A stretch of DNA of 64,000 nucleotides from Heloderma charlesbogerti (GCA_026122225.1 JANEZZ010002205.1:248001-312000); one strand, 5' to 3'; shown: positions 30,414 through 42,098, counted from the stretch's first letter. Program-made: numbers and translations. The notes: generated by a model not told the origin, from the letters alone.

Positions 30414-31792
30414 CTGCTCCAAGGCAACCACGGAGCAAGTCAAGTAAAGAAGGGGATCAGGCCAGGCTGGCTAGCCCCCGAGCTGGGCTCTGCCTCTCAC
30501 CTGGATTGCCTTGGGAGGTGGTGGGTTCTCCTTCACTGGAGGTATTTAAACAGAGGCTGGAGGGCCATCGGGGATGCTATAATTGAGCCCTGCACTTTAG
30601 ATCCTGCTTTGAGCAGGGGGTTGGACTAGATCAGTTCAAAAATGAAAAAAAATTGACCCTGAATTCCACTCTTCCTGAATCCCATAAGAAGAGCCATGCT
30701 GGATCAAACCAAGGATCCATCTAGTCCAGCAGTTTCTTCACACAGTGGCCAACCAGCTGCCCAAAGGAAGCCCCAAGCAGGACTTGAGTGCAATGGCCCA
30801 TGTGCCCCAGCAAATGGTGTACAGAGACATACTGCCTCTGATACTGGAGGTGGCATAGAGCCACCAGGACCAGTAGCTATTGTTAGCCCTCTCCTCCAGG
30901 AAGTTGTCTAACCCCCCTTTAAAGCCATCCAAATTGGTGGCCATCACTATGCCTTGTGGTAGCGAATTCCACAGTTTGACTATGTGCTGTGGGAAAACGT
31001 CCTTCCTTTTATCTGTCCTGAATCTCCCACCAATCGGCTGCATGGGATGACCCCACTGGCTTCTAGTATTATGAGGAAGTGAGAAAAATGCCTCCCTACC
31101 CACATTCTCCACACCATGCAGTTTAACTAGGAGAATGTCTAAAAGCACTTCTGGAATTGGGCCATGCAGAGGCGGCTACAGCTTTCCTTCATTCACATCT
31201 CCTAGACACATGTATTCATGAAACACTGCAATAAAGCCATTTTGATGTGGTTTGTACATATGATTACACAGACATCTGCTTTGTGTGGTGTTTTACTGAT
31301 GTGTCACATACACTCCTGCATAGTGCTAAAACACCACATGAAAAAGAACCTCGATACAGCTGTATGTACATTCATATCAAGTTTGCTTTTGGGGGTGGTG
31401 TTTTATTGATGCACACAAGTGTACATGAGCATCCTTAAAACACCACACAAGAAAAAATATTGATACAATCGTGCACAAGATCACATCAAGATGGCCTTTT
31501 TCTTTGTCTTTTCTTGCAGCGTTTCATCAATGCATACATGTGTAATTACATCAGGAATGGAGGAGGATGGGAAGACACCAGCAAACTGGACGTTACTTCA
31601 GAAAAATAAGACCAGGTGAGTGGGAACCTGAAGATCTTGGGAGGAAGATATCCTGATAAAGAACACTTTAGAAGCGTCCCTAAAATAAGTGTTGCGGCAG
31701 GTCAAGGGCCTCACCTGGACCTGGACAGCAGCTTGGCCGCTCTGGACCACCATCAGGAGCATGAAGATCACTGGGACAATGGTGGCTACCAT
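30221..31792 (-). CDS. GUCA2B: Guanylin-family precursor, exons 1-2 (uroguanylin-like), exon 3 not found
   Basis: Coding exons on the - strand: 31792-31715 (26 codons, phase 0 donor CAG|gtgagg) and 30413-30221 (64 codons plus one base, phase 1 donor CTCG|gtgagt). Exon 1 encodes a signal peptide starting MVATIVPVIFMLLMVV. Exon 2 starts VGEIAFPLTSVKKLQELLG and keeps the paired cysteines in TVCANPDLPEEFQHVC. Order, phases and lengths match the guanylin gene at 5.4-12.9 kb, so the two are paralogues. Tail-to-tail placement mirrors human GUCA2B/GUCA2A, which favours uroguanylin. The hormone exon should lie to the left on the - strand, but reading 12.9-30.2 kb for the four-Cys spacing gave nothing. 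Either the exon is lost or I missed a diverged one. Gene name is by family and synteny, not by the hormone. Confidence 0.82.
30640..31180 (-). repeat. CR1 LINE 3' end
   Basis: In + text 'aagaagagccatgctggatcaaacc', 'gccatccaaattggtggccatc' and 'cctgaatctcccaccaatcgg' are the reverse complement of the CR1 end. It lies in intron 1 of the - strand guanylin-like gene. Confidence 0.75.
31200..31545. repeat. Tandem units of about 110 bp
   Basis: 'gtgttttactgatg' at 31288 and 'gtgttttattgatg' at 31398 begin two similar units ending in 'acaccacatgaaa' or 'acaccacacaaga'. A third partial unit begins near 31518. Related sequence lies at 43.24-43.47 and 58.92-59.13 kb. It is in intron 1 of the - strand guanylin-like gene. 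Confidence 0.5.
31715..31792 (-). CDS. GUCA2B: Guanylin-family exon 1 (signal peptide)
   Basis: ATG in strong context (A at -3, G at +4), then a hydrophobic run IVPVIFMLLMVV and QSGQAAVQVQ. The donor gtgagg is phase 0. Exon 2 continues with VGEI, the same join as in the guanylin gene. Confidence 0.82.
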
Positions 31793-31958
31793 GCTTCTTC
31801 TCTCTTAGTCCTTCTGGAGCAGCTGTGTATTCTGTTTTCCGTATCTGTCCTCTCACTTCTTCCAATGGAGATATGTCTGTGTGCCCTCTTTTGCTGTCTC
31901 TGGTGCTGAACGCTGATTTGATTCTGCATCTGTGTTTTCCCAACAGACGGGCACTGCC

Positions 31959-31965
31959 TTATAAA
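31959..31965 (-). promoter_or_regulatory. TATA-like box of the guanylin-like gene
   Basis: On the - strand TTTATAA lies about 170 bp before the start codon. It would give a 5' leader of about 140 nt, longer than usual, so a closer start site is possible. Confidence 0.35.
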
Positions 31966-31990
31966 GCCTTTACGCAGAAGAATGGACTTG

Positions 31991-32003
31991 GTAATTCATT
32001 AAT
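31991..32003 (-). promoter_or_regulatory. HNF1-like site of the guanylin-like gene
   Basis: On the - strand ATTAATGAATTAC matches the HNF1 palindrome at 9 of 12 fixed positions, just upstream of the TATA-like box. This is the same order as in the guanylin promoter. Confidence 0.4.
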
Positions 32004-32216
32004 CAGGCCATGTTTAATCGAGCAAACTTACTGGCATCCAATAATACCAGGGTGAAGGGCGGGGGGGGGGGACTAGCTGTGGGGAGAGTTCTGCCCCACC
32101 TCTGTTCATGACCCTGAGAAAATACATATAAGGCAAGAAGTGATTAAATGATGAACATTGGCCAGTGATGGAGGCACAGCCTAGCTCTGATGGACGTGCT
32201 TCTAAGATAAGAACAG

Positions 32217-32338
32217 GGGCTCACCACTTGCGGTCTTCCAGACAATGTTGGACTTAATTCCCATCAGCACTCGCTAGCATAGCCATGGGATGGGACCTGC
32301 AGTCCAGCAACATATGGAGGGCCATAAGATGTCCAACC
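32217..32338. repeat. About 130-bp imperfect palindromic repeat (copy 4)
   Basis: 'tccagacaatgttggactta' to 'agtccagcaacatatggag' around 'gctagcatagccatggg'. A degraded member of the 1305-1440 family. Confidence 0.55.
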
Positions 32339-32349
32339 CTGTCTTAGGG

Positions 32350-33340
32350 ACAATGAATGGAAGTGGGTGATACTTCTAGGGCAGTGTTGGGCGACATTTC
32401 TTTCTTCCAAGGGTTATCTGTTGGGGGCTGCATGCTGGAAGTGAGTGGGACCAGAGCAAAAAGTGGGCAGGGCTGTCCCTTTCTATGTCACATTCCTTCA
32501 TCCTCCCCCTTCATAGTCAACACACTCCAGGAAACAAGGCATCAGGCTCATTACTTTATGAGTCAACAACTAGCTTCTTTACAAATGCAGATTCTAGGAA
32601 ACTCTCAGGCTATAATGGGAACAGCTACTCCATGCAATTATGAATAGCAACAGAGGAGCCGAAGTGGAAGGTAGACAAGTTGCCAGCAGTCTGGGCAAGA
32701 ACTTCTCAGGCAGACTAGTATCGCAGGTATGCCCCTCCCTTAGGGTGGCTCCCTCCTACGTTGGCTTCCACGAGTGGCCAACCTGATGGAGCATCTGAGT
32801 CCTCCCCTTAACTTCTCCTGCTTCACTCTGCAATGGACCCTAGCATCCCTCAAGTCACGCCCCTCACCTTCTTCCTCCTCCAAAACATCAGTGCTCATGG
32901 TGGAGGAAGGGGGGAGCTGTTCAGGATGGGACATCTGTGTGTCAAGGTCTTGGGAAGAAAGTCTTGCCATATCTGAGCTCACTAGGGAGGATGCCTCCCC
33001 CTGTTCTGGCTGTTCCCATTCTGAATCTGAGCTATTAGACATCTCCACATGCTCAGATTCATTCCTGGCATTCTCTCTTTCTTACACACCTTTTCTCCCC
33101 CTCTTTCCTCTCCTTCTCCCTCCCACCCCCACTCCACAGTGGGCTACCAGGGGAGAAATAGCACACTTTTGGCAAAGGTCAGAGCGGATTGCTTGCAGAA
33201 CCTCTGGACATTAGGCTGCAGGCTTCAGGTTGTCCTCTCCTGTTTAAGGGAAAAGCTCAGTCTGTGCTGCTGCAGGTGAAGTCACGAATCCTGGTTCCAA
33301 ACAAGATTTGCAAGTTAGGGAAGTAGCTTGGCAGAGGGAG
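32350..33340. other. Unclassified; acidic open frame on - strand
   Basis: 32740-33048 (-) encodes a Ser/Glu-rich 102-residue frame (DSEWEQPEQGEASS…). Its composition resembles the frame at 48857-49048 in a probable LTR, so it may belong to an LTR element. No gene can be supported. Confidence 0.3.
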
Positions 33341-33556
33341 CTGCAGTTAAGGATGTATGATTTTGGTAAAATCTGTTCCATCTGCATTTCGTGGAGTGTC
33401 AGGTGCCTTTCGTTCCATCATCTGCTCATTGACAGAATCAGATTTTTGTTCCAATTTCCCAGATTTGCACGAATTTGCATTTGCACAAATTTGCATTTGC
33501 CGATCACTGCCTTGTTGTGGTGAAGGGGCTTGCGTAACTCAGTGAAGCCATAAGCT

Positions 33557-34945
33557 ATGCCGTGCAGGGCCACCCAAGATGGACAGGTCATGGCAGAGAG
33601 TTCTGAGAAAATGTGGTCCACTGGAGAAGGAAATGGCAACCCACCACAGTATTCTTGCCAAGAAAACCCCATGGAACGTATCACAAGGCTAAAAGAGATG
33701 ACGCCGGAAGATGAGCCCCTCAAGTCGGAAGGTGTCCAATATACTACTGGGGAAGAGCAGAGGGTATTTCCAAGTAGCACCAGAAAGAGTGAAGCGGCTG
33801 GGCCAAAGCCGAAAGGACACTCAGTTGTGGATGTGTCTGGTGGTGAAAAGGAAATCCAATGCTGTAAAGAACAATATTGTTTAGGAACCTGGAATGTCAG
33901 ATCAATGAATCAAGGTAAGCTGGAGGTGGTCAAACATGAGATGGCAAGATTGAACATCGACATCTTGGGAATCAGCGAACTAAAATGGACAAGCATGGGC
34001 GAATTTAATTCAGGTGACCATCATATCTACTACTGTGGGCAAGAATCCCTTAGAAGAAATGGAGTAGCACTCATAGTCAACAAAAGGGTGGAAAAAGCAG
34101 TACTGGGGTACAATCTTAAAAATGTTAGAATGATCTCAGTACGAATCCAAGGCAAACCATTCAACATCACAGTAATTCAAGTCTATGCCCCAACCACTGA
34201 TGCCAAAGAAGCTGAGGTTGATCGCTTCTATGAAGACCTACAACACCTTCTAGAACTAACACCAAAAAAAGATGTCCTCTTCATCATAGGGGATTGGAAT
34301 GCTAAAGTAGGAAGTCAAGAAATCACCGGGATAACAGGCAGGCATGGCCTTGGTGTACAAAATGAAGCAGGACAAAGACTAATAGAATTTTGCCAAGAGA
34401 ACACGCTGATCATAGCAAACACTCTTTTCCAACAGCACAAGAGACGACTCTACACATGGACATCACCAGATGGTCAATATCAAAATCAGATTGATTATGT
34501 CCTTTGCAGCCAAAGATGGAGAAGCTCTATACAGTCAGTAAAAACAAGACCTGGAGCTGACTGTGGCTCAGATCATGAGCTTCTTGTTGCAAAATTTTGG
34601 CTTAAATTGAAGAACGTAGGGAAAACCACTAAACCATTCAGGTATGACCTAAATCATATTCCTTATGAATATACAGTGGAGGTGAGGAATAGATTTCAGG
34701 GATTAGACCTTATAGACAGAGTGCCTGAGGAACTATGGACGGAGGTGCGTAACATTGTTCAGGAGGCAGCAACGAAATCCATCCCAAAGAAAAAGAAATG
34801 CAAGAAAGCCAAGTGGCTGTCTGATGAGGCTTTACAAGTAGCTGAGGAAAGAAGGGAAGCAAAAAGCAAGGGAGAAAGGGGAAGATATATCCAACTGAAT
34901 GCAGAGTTCCAGAGAATAGCAAGGAGAGACAAGAAGGCCTTCTGA
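33557..34945 (+). pseudogene. BovB endonuclease and linker region
   Basis: 462 codons: the endonuclease/exonuclease/phosphatase fold with its GDWNAKVG and SDHELL motifs, then a basic linker, ended by a premature TGA. The frame resumes unchanged after that stop. Confidence 0.85.
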
Positions 34946-35508
34946 AATGAACAATGCAAAGAAATCGAGGAAAACAATAGAATGGGAAAGACTAGAGATC
35001 TCTTCAAGAAAATTGGAGATCTCAAGGGAATGTTTTGTGCAAAGACGGGCATGATAAAGGACAAAGAAGGCAGGGACCTAAGAGGAGCAGATGAGATTAA
35101 GAAGAGGTGGAAAGAATACACAGAGGAACTATACAGGAAAGATCTTAATGTCCCTGATACCCATGATAGTGCAGTCACTGAACTTGAGCTGGACATCCTA
35201 GAGAGTGAAGTCAAGTGGGCCTTAGGAAGCATTACTAACAAAGCTAGCGGAAATGACAGTATTCCAGCTGAGCTATTTAAAATCCTAAAAGATGATGCTG
35301 TTAAAGTGCTGCATTCAATATGCCAACAAATTTGGAACACTCAACAATGGCCGCAAGACTGGAAAAGGTCAGTTTACATTCCAATTCCAAAGAAGGGCAA
35401 CGCCAAAGAGTGTTCAAACTACCGTACAATTGCGCTCATTTCACATGCCAGCAAGGTGATGTTCAAAATCCTACAAGCTAGGCTTCAGCAGTATGTGAAC
35501 TGAGAACT

Positions 35509-36696
35509 ATGGAAGTACAAGCTGGGTTTCGAAGAGGCAGAGGAACTAGAGATCAAATTGCCAACATTCGCTGCATCATGGAGAAAGCAAGAGAATTCCA
35601 GAAAAATGTCTATTTCTGCTTCATTGACTATGCTAAAGCCTTTGATTGTGTGGATCACAACAAACTGTGGCAAATTCTTAAAGTGATGGGAGTACCAGAC
35701 CACCTTACCTGTCTCCTGAGAAACCTGTATGAGGGTCAAGAAGCAACAGTAAGAACCAGACATGGAACAACTGAGTGGTTCAAAATTGGGAAAGGAGTAC
35801 GACAAGGCTGCATATTGTCACCCTGCTTATTTAACTTATATGCAGAGTACATCATGAGAAACGCCAGGTTGGATGAATCACAGGTCAGAATTAAGATTGC
35901 TGGGAGAATTATCAACAACCTCCAATATGCAGACAATACCACCCTAATGGCAGAAAGCGAAGAGGATCTAAAGAGCCTCTTGTTGAAGGTGAAAGAGGAG
36001 AGTGCAAAAGCTGATTTGAAACTCAACATTAAAAAAACGAAGATCATGGCATCTGGCCCCATCACCTCCTGGCATATAGAAGGGGAAGAAATGGAAGCAG
36101 TGACAGATTTTACTTTCTTGTGCTCCAAGATCACCGCAGATGGTGACTGTAGCCATGAAATTAAAAGACGCTTGCTCCTTGGGAGGAAAGCTAGGGCAAA
36201 CCTAGACAGCATAGTAAGAAGCAGAGACATCACCTTGCCGACAAAGGTCCATCTAATCAAAGCTATGGTTTTCCCAGTAGTAATGTATGGCTGTGAGAGC
36301 TGGACTATAAGGAAGGCTGAGCGCCGAAGAATTGATGCTTTCGAACTGTGGTGCTGGAGAAGACTCTTACGAGTCCCCTGGACTGCAAGGAGGTCAAATC
36401 AGTCCATCCTAAAGGAAATCAACCCTGACTGCTCATTGGAAGGACAGATACTGAAGCTGAAGCTCCAATATTTTGGCCACCTAATGCGAAGAGAAAACTC
36501 TCTGGAAAAGACCCTGATGCTGGGAAAGATTGAAGGCAAAAGGAGAAGGGGACGGCAGAGGATGAGATGGCTAGATAGCATCACCGATGCAATGAATATG
36601 AACTTGAGCACACTCCAGGAGAGAGCGGAGGACAGGAAGGCCTGGCGTGCTATGGTCCATGGGGTCACGAAGAGTCGGACACGACTGAACGACTAA
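35509..36696 (+). pseudogene. BovB reverse transcriptase region
   Basis: 395 codons with reverse transcriptase fingers and palm motifs, a YADN catalytic box (second catalytic Asp replaced), and the Cys/basic C-terminal region (WCWRRLLRVPWTARRSN…). It is out of frame with the upstream part by one base near 35505. Confidence 0.88.
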
Positions 36697-37574
36697 ACAA
36701 CAACAACAATGCACATTTTCATGCTTTAGCCTATGGGGGATATGCATAGGTTCATCCTGTGTGTTTTTTTAATGTATTTTTCCACAATTAAATTTGCATA
36801 AAACTCCAGAAAGTTAAAAAAAAAAAAAAAGCAGCTCAGCAAGTCCGCTGAATCTCCGTGTCTCAAGAAATGTGCTGTGGAGTCTGTGGGTCAGACTCAT
36901 AGAAATCAGAACTCATTTGATTCCACTGCAGATTTCTCTGACATACTGAGCTGCAGTGAAGGGGCAGCAGATGGGAGAAAATATAAGCCCTCCTCCTGCC
37001 TGTTATTTATGGGGGAATTAATGATGGCTGCCCAGTTTAAGAAGGATTTCAACTAACTGGAATGCATTCCAAGGCAGGTGACAAGTATGGTGAGAACCTA
37101 GAGACCAAGTCCTGTGAAGGAAACACTGAAAGAGTTGGGAATGCCTGGAGAAGAGACAATAAGAAATGATATATGATAGCCATCTTCAAATATCGGAAAG
37201 TCTGTCAGATAGATGATGGAAGCAAATTTGTTTTGTGTTGCTCCAGAGATATCCAAACTGATGTAACCATGTGGACAGACCTAATTAATGCTCCCTAACT
37301 AAATCTAGGGTGGTAGACCTTCAACAGGAAGTTTAGCCCTACAAGTTTTATATATCTGCATCACTATATGCAGGTCATTGTCAGTAGGTTATTTCTTGCT
37401 TGTTGTCAGTTGTGTTTTCATGTTGTATTGTTCATTGAGGAAATAATTTTTTAAAAAGATTTTAAAATAAAATTAAATAAAATTAAATAAAGGGGATTGC
37501 AGTGAAACTTAAGTAAGAACTTCTGGATGATACGAGCTGTTTGATAGTGGAGCAGGGTGACTTAAGTAAGAACA

Positions 37575-38155
37575 TCTGGATCATAGAATCATAGAATAGT
37601 AGGGCTGGAACTTGTAAGACCATTGAGTCCCACCCCCTGCTCAATGCATCCCTGACAGATGGCTGTCTAGCCTCATCATGAATGCCTCCAGTGTGGGAGA
37701 GCCCACCATCTCCCTAGCGAATGGGTTCCATTGTCATCTTGCTCTAACAGTCAGAAAGTTTTTCCTGATGTTCAGATGGAATCTGGCTTCCTGTCACTTG
37801 AGCCCATTCTTCCGTGTCCTGCATTCTCGGATGATTTAGAAGAGATCCTGGCCTTCCTGTCTGTGACAACCTTTCAAGTACTTGCAGAGTGCTACCGTAT
37901 CTCCCCTAGTTCTTTCAGTCCCTCCTCATAGGGCTTTGTTTCCAGTCCCCTGATCATCTTCGTTGCCCTCCTCTGAACCCTCTCCAGTTTGTCTGCATCC
38001 TTCTTAAAGTGAGGTGCCCAGAACCGGACACGGTACTCAAGATGAGGTCTAGCAGTGCTGAGTAGAGGGGAACTAGTACTTCACATGATTTGGATGCTTT
38101 ACTTGTATTAATGCAGCCTAAAATGGCATGGATGGTACAAGCTGTTCGACAGTGG
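37575..38155 (-). repeat. CR1 LINE 3' part
   Basis: + text begins 'tcatagaatcatagaatagtagggctgg' (CR1 tail) and continues 'cctccagtgtgggagagcccacc', 'aaccctctccagtttgtctgcatccttcttaaagtg'. It is the reverse complement of the CR1 C-terminal coding region. Confidence 0.8.
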
Positions 38156-38159
38156 AGCA

Positions 38160-41060
38160 GTGTGACTTAAGAAAGAACTTCAGGATGGTACGAGCTGTTC
38201 GAAAGTGGAGCAGCGTGACTCTCCTTTGTCAAAGGTTTTCAACCAGAGTGTCATGACCCCCAGCCCTTGGGCCTTCCAATGGGCAGCAGAGGATTTTGAT
38301 GAGGCCAAGGCACAGGATGCTTCTCCAGGGATAGCAAAGTCTTTGCCATATTCAAGACCCTCCTGACTAGGGGACACAGCCCTGCCATCTTCCCCTGGCT
38401 CAGAAGATGAGATGGCAGAATCACCATCTCCCCAACCTCGCAGAAATCGCAGACTACGAAATCAGGAGACACACACACACTCCACCACCACCACCACCAT
38501 ATAAAATAAAGCATAAATTTTATTCTGTGTTCACCTGTGCTTGGATTTCTAATTGCAACTGACTTTAGTGCCTTATGTTATGCTAAACCTTACCTTCTGC
38601 GATGTCATCTAGCACTGTATCAGCCAGATTTCATCAATTGTGCTGGAAACACACTTCCTCTCCATCATGCTTTCAATAGGTGTGTGTTGCTGCAGTGCCC
38701 CGCCACCAGTATTTCTTCACCAGAGCTAACGATGACTGAAATTGGAAATTTAAATTTCTACCCACCCTAGCTAAAGTGGGAGACAACTTGTGGTGAGGTT
38801 CTCTGCACAGACCTCATGGAAATGAATGGAATCACAGAGCTGGAAAGGACCCTTGAAGTCCTGCTGATGCAGGAAATGGACCACTACAGCGGCAGCCAGT
38901 CAAGCAGCTCGGGTTGGAACTCAGGGCCAAAGTCCAGGGCCCTACAGCCTTGGAGGATAGCATATGGCTGCCCAGAGGATGGGAGCAGTGGCAAACAGGC
39001 CCAGCATCAGCACCTGGGCCATCAGTCACAGTACCAATAGGGACCAGAAAGCAAGAAAAAAACAGCTGTAAGGCTGGAAACCAAAATCAGAAAAGGAACA
39101 GCTGCACCAAGTGAATTCCCAACACATTTCAACACAGGTCTTTATCAAGGGAATTGCAAACTCTTAGAGACTTTTTTGAAGGATTCCCTCTCCCTTACTT
39201 CTTCCAAAGAGTATAAGTTATACTCATATATAAAAATATGACCAAAGAGTATACGTTAAGATTCGAGTCTTTTCCAGTCACCAGTAGATTGACACAGGAG
39301 ACAAACTTTTGCTGTGAAAAAAACTCTGCAGACTTTTTGCTCTAGTAAGTACGCACTTTTATATTATTTCTGGCAATAAAGCAGGTTTTATATGTGTGTG
39401 TTTTTTTTAAAAAAGAAATGTTATATATGTATAAACCCTTGTGGCAATTTGTATTTCAGCAATGTTTTAAATATGTGTGTTCTCCTATTTGTAATTTTTA
39501 TTAGCATTAATGTTACAACCCCCAGAAGAAGGCCTAAAAACAAGAAAAAGTCCAAAATGCATTGGGCTTCCTACAATACATTTATTTTTGCATCTCAAGA
39601 ACCCATTTCTCTTATTTGTGACAGATTTAATAATGGTGGCCAACATTTGGTACCTGATGGCCAAGCTTGTTGATATCTCTGCACACTGATGGGTCACGCT
39701 CCCGCCATTTCCTGAGATAATGGTGGATGAGAGAGCATTTATAGGGGTGGTTGGTGGACATGAGGGAGAGGTGCTCAACCCTGCCTATGCTTTCCAATGC
39801 AGTTTCTCCACTGCAAAAGCTCCCCTGATGTACCACACGAGTGACATGGGGCAGGGGAAGCAACCCACACTGCATTGTTTCCCCCACTGATCATGTGAAC
39901 CTGGCCAGTGTCACTTGGCAATTGTAGCAAGGGGCAAGGGAAAAGTACTATATTGACAGGCCAGGAGAGGGCAGACCTCAGGCTTGTGGGAAACATTCTG
40001 TTCTTACTAGAACACCAAGGTCCACCACTGAAGCCAGACTCAAAATGGTGACTCAGGGGGCAGAAACAATTAACCTAATAAGCCTCACAAGGCATACACA
40101 GGTATGACCTGCATGCACAAACACAAATCCGCATCTGAGTTACTACCAATCAGGGATCCTAACAGCCTCATTTAGACCTAAAAAGTATTATTGTTAAACA
40201 ACTGGAAGTCAGCAAGGTGGTCAATTTTACCACATAAAACCATAAGTTCTTAAAAAAAATTCCAGAAAAAGACTGAACAAGCCAATCAAATCAATTCATC
40301 TTGTGCACAGCTTATTGCAGCCATTTTTAGGACTTTTGCTCTGCTCTTTTTCAGCAGTCAGAGCAAATAAAGCTACTTGATTGGTTACATAAGGATCCAT
40401 ATCTACAAGTAGTTTACATGTTTGCTCAGCCAAAGTTCTATCAGGCATTGCTCCCAACAAAGCTGTTCCTGGAACTGGCGTACAATTCACGGAAGAACAC
40501 ATAATGAATAATGTCCTGTCTTTGTAGTTCCCCGCATAAGTAAAGATGATGAAAAATGGGAACATTTGCATACTTCCCATCCAAATATGAGGAAAACATA
40601 GCCTGGAAGTGTAATTCCATTAATGCCTTCCTTAGCTTGAGTTAAAGAATTAAAATAATTAGAGAAACATTGCTTACCCTTATAAAGATGGTACTACCTA
40701 CTAAATCCTGTTTATTGGATGGTTTCCACATATATATTTTTTATTTTTTTAATAATGAAAAAGAACAATGGGGCAGTCTTTAAAAACAGCATAAAGGCCA
40801 ACCACCCCTATTCTTCTGTTCTAATTAGTGATGTTTAGCCAAATGGTGGTCAGTCATATCGATCAATCTTTTCAGATAAAAGAAATTCACCTTGTCCATT
40901 CTGATAGGAATGGATGGTGGCCTTACCTCAGCATGAAGAAGGGCAGCTGAGAAAGGGCTAGAATGAATTATAATGAGAAAGAATGAGAAAGGGCTAGAAT
41001 GAATTATAAGCATTTCTTCTGTATAACCTCCAGATAATCTCTTTTTCCCAACCCACAAAT
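38160..41060. other. Largely unclassified intergenic sequence
   Basis: 38250-38460 carries a + frame reading SEDEMAESPSPQPRRNRRLRNQ, perhaps from an LTR element. 39990-40190 shares 'aatctg/ccgcatctgagtta/gctaccaatcagggat' phrases with 62400-62500, so it is a dispersed repeat. (ac)n at 38468. No gene-like exon recognised. Confidence 0.3.
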
Positions 41061-41067
41061 CTCTGCA

Positions 41068-41140
41068 CCATAAATAGAATCATAGAATAGTATAGTAGGG
41101 TTGGAAGGGGCCTACAAGGCCATCGAGTCCAACCCCAAAT
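41068..41140 (-). repeat. CR1 3' tail fragment
   Basis: 'atagaatcatagaatagtatagtagggttggaaggggcctacaaggcc' is the CR1 3' end in reverse. Confidence 0.65.
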
Positions 41141-42095
41141 ACATTGTGCTAAGATCGTCCCCTCAAATATTTTCAGTGCGGGCTCCACCAACTCATGTCT
41201 CCCACACCCTGGCTCTGACTCCCTTGAGTCAGCAACCCTTGTTGATCTACTACAAACTACCCAGAGATCTCCCAGAGATCCCAAACTACCTTCTATCTAG
41301 GCAAGGCAAATCTGCAATGTCCTCTTTCCTTCTGCTTATGTCATACGTGATGAAGCCTCATCCTAAGTTTCTGTCAGTATGGTAGACTCTGGGGTTTCCC
41401 CCACAATTGCCAGACTCATTATTTGCTTTTTTCAAAGGTTACATTTACATTATGCATGCCCTGTCCTTGGGCCATGTGTGACCCGGGAAAATGTATTGCT
41501 CCAGAGAGTCAGGAGACAAGAGCCATCGCCATTTGAAACATCGCCATTTGAAACAGTTCTAGTCAATTTCAGCAATCCAGGAAAGTTTCACCAAAAATGA
41601 GTGAGGTGTTAAAATCAGGGGTCCCCGCATTCTTGGGTCAGTGGACGCATTTGGAATTTCAAGCGTGTCTTTCCCAAAATGTCTGCTGTGGGAAGGCTTG
41701 CCCATTCATAAACTGGTTACCATGGTGGGCATGGCCAGTCACAAAGCACTCATTTCCAAGAATGTGAAGTGGTAAGACAAAAAGAAAAGGAACTTGACCA
41801 AGGACCCAAGTACAAGACAGAGGTGGCATTTGAGCTCCAAGACACAAAAACACTCTTTTGAACCCAAATAAAGATGGTGCTCAGGGGCAGTCTTTTGCTT
41901 TGCATCATGCCAGCCTCCCGGTTATTATTTCTAATAAATACACTCGGGTCTTTCTATGCTTGGGTCTTTCTGGGAAACTAATGTTGCATAGATTGCAGCT
42001 GTTAGGGGCCATCTACACAACATTACGGGTGGAAATGCCCCATTTACGCCTGGAATGTCACATAGGTGGCCCCTTTACAGCCACAATCTATGCAA
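41141..42095. other. No recognised feature
   Basis: Near 41900-42095 the phrases 'gcatagattgcagctgttaggggcc' and 'ggtggcccctttacagcc' suggest a small dispersed repeat. Nothing else seen. Confidence 0.3.
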
Positions 42096-42098
42096 CAT

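Larger units (their letters stand above)
33499..36706 (+). mobile_element. Near full-length BovB (RTE) LINE
   Basis: About 3.2 kb, ending in 'acgactgaacgactaaacaacaacaaca', the BovB 3' end. An apurinic endonuclease domain comes first (LGTWNVRSMNQGK, GDWNAKVG, SDHELLVAKF; about 33880-34620), then reverse transcriptase (VQAGFRRGRGTRDQI, DYAKAFDCVDH, GVRQGCILSP) and the C-terminal part ending KSRTRLND. The single frame is broken by TGA at 34943, by a stop plus frameshift at about 35500, and the active-site motif reads YADN rather than YADD. So this copy is dead. BovB is typical of squamates and known for horizontal transfer to ruminants. Confidence 0.95.
33348..36949. mobile_element. hAT-like element split by a BovB LINE
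   Basis: A perfect 8-bp duplication GCTGCAGT lies at 33340-33347 and 36950-36957. Ends are TAAGGATG…CATACTGA, the right one degraded. Without the BovB insertion the element is about 390 bp. The right part 'aatcagaactcatttgattccactgcag' matches 12420-12574. Confidence 0.7.

Noticed and set aside
31518..31615. Exon-like + segment between 'cttgcag' and 'gtgagt' with a frame reading NYIRNGGGWEDTS, reminiscent of a Bcl-2 BH2 motif
   Set aside because: It lies in a repeat unit that recurs at 31.3, 31.4 and 43.4 kb, has a stop before the donor in that frame and no partner exons.
32740..33048. 102-residue acidic - strand frame as a gene
   Set aside because: No splice signals, no domain, and composition like the frame in the probable LTR at 48.9 kb.
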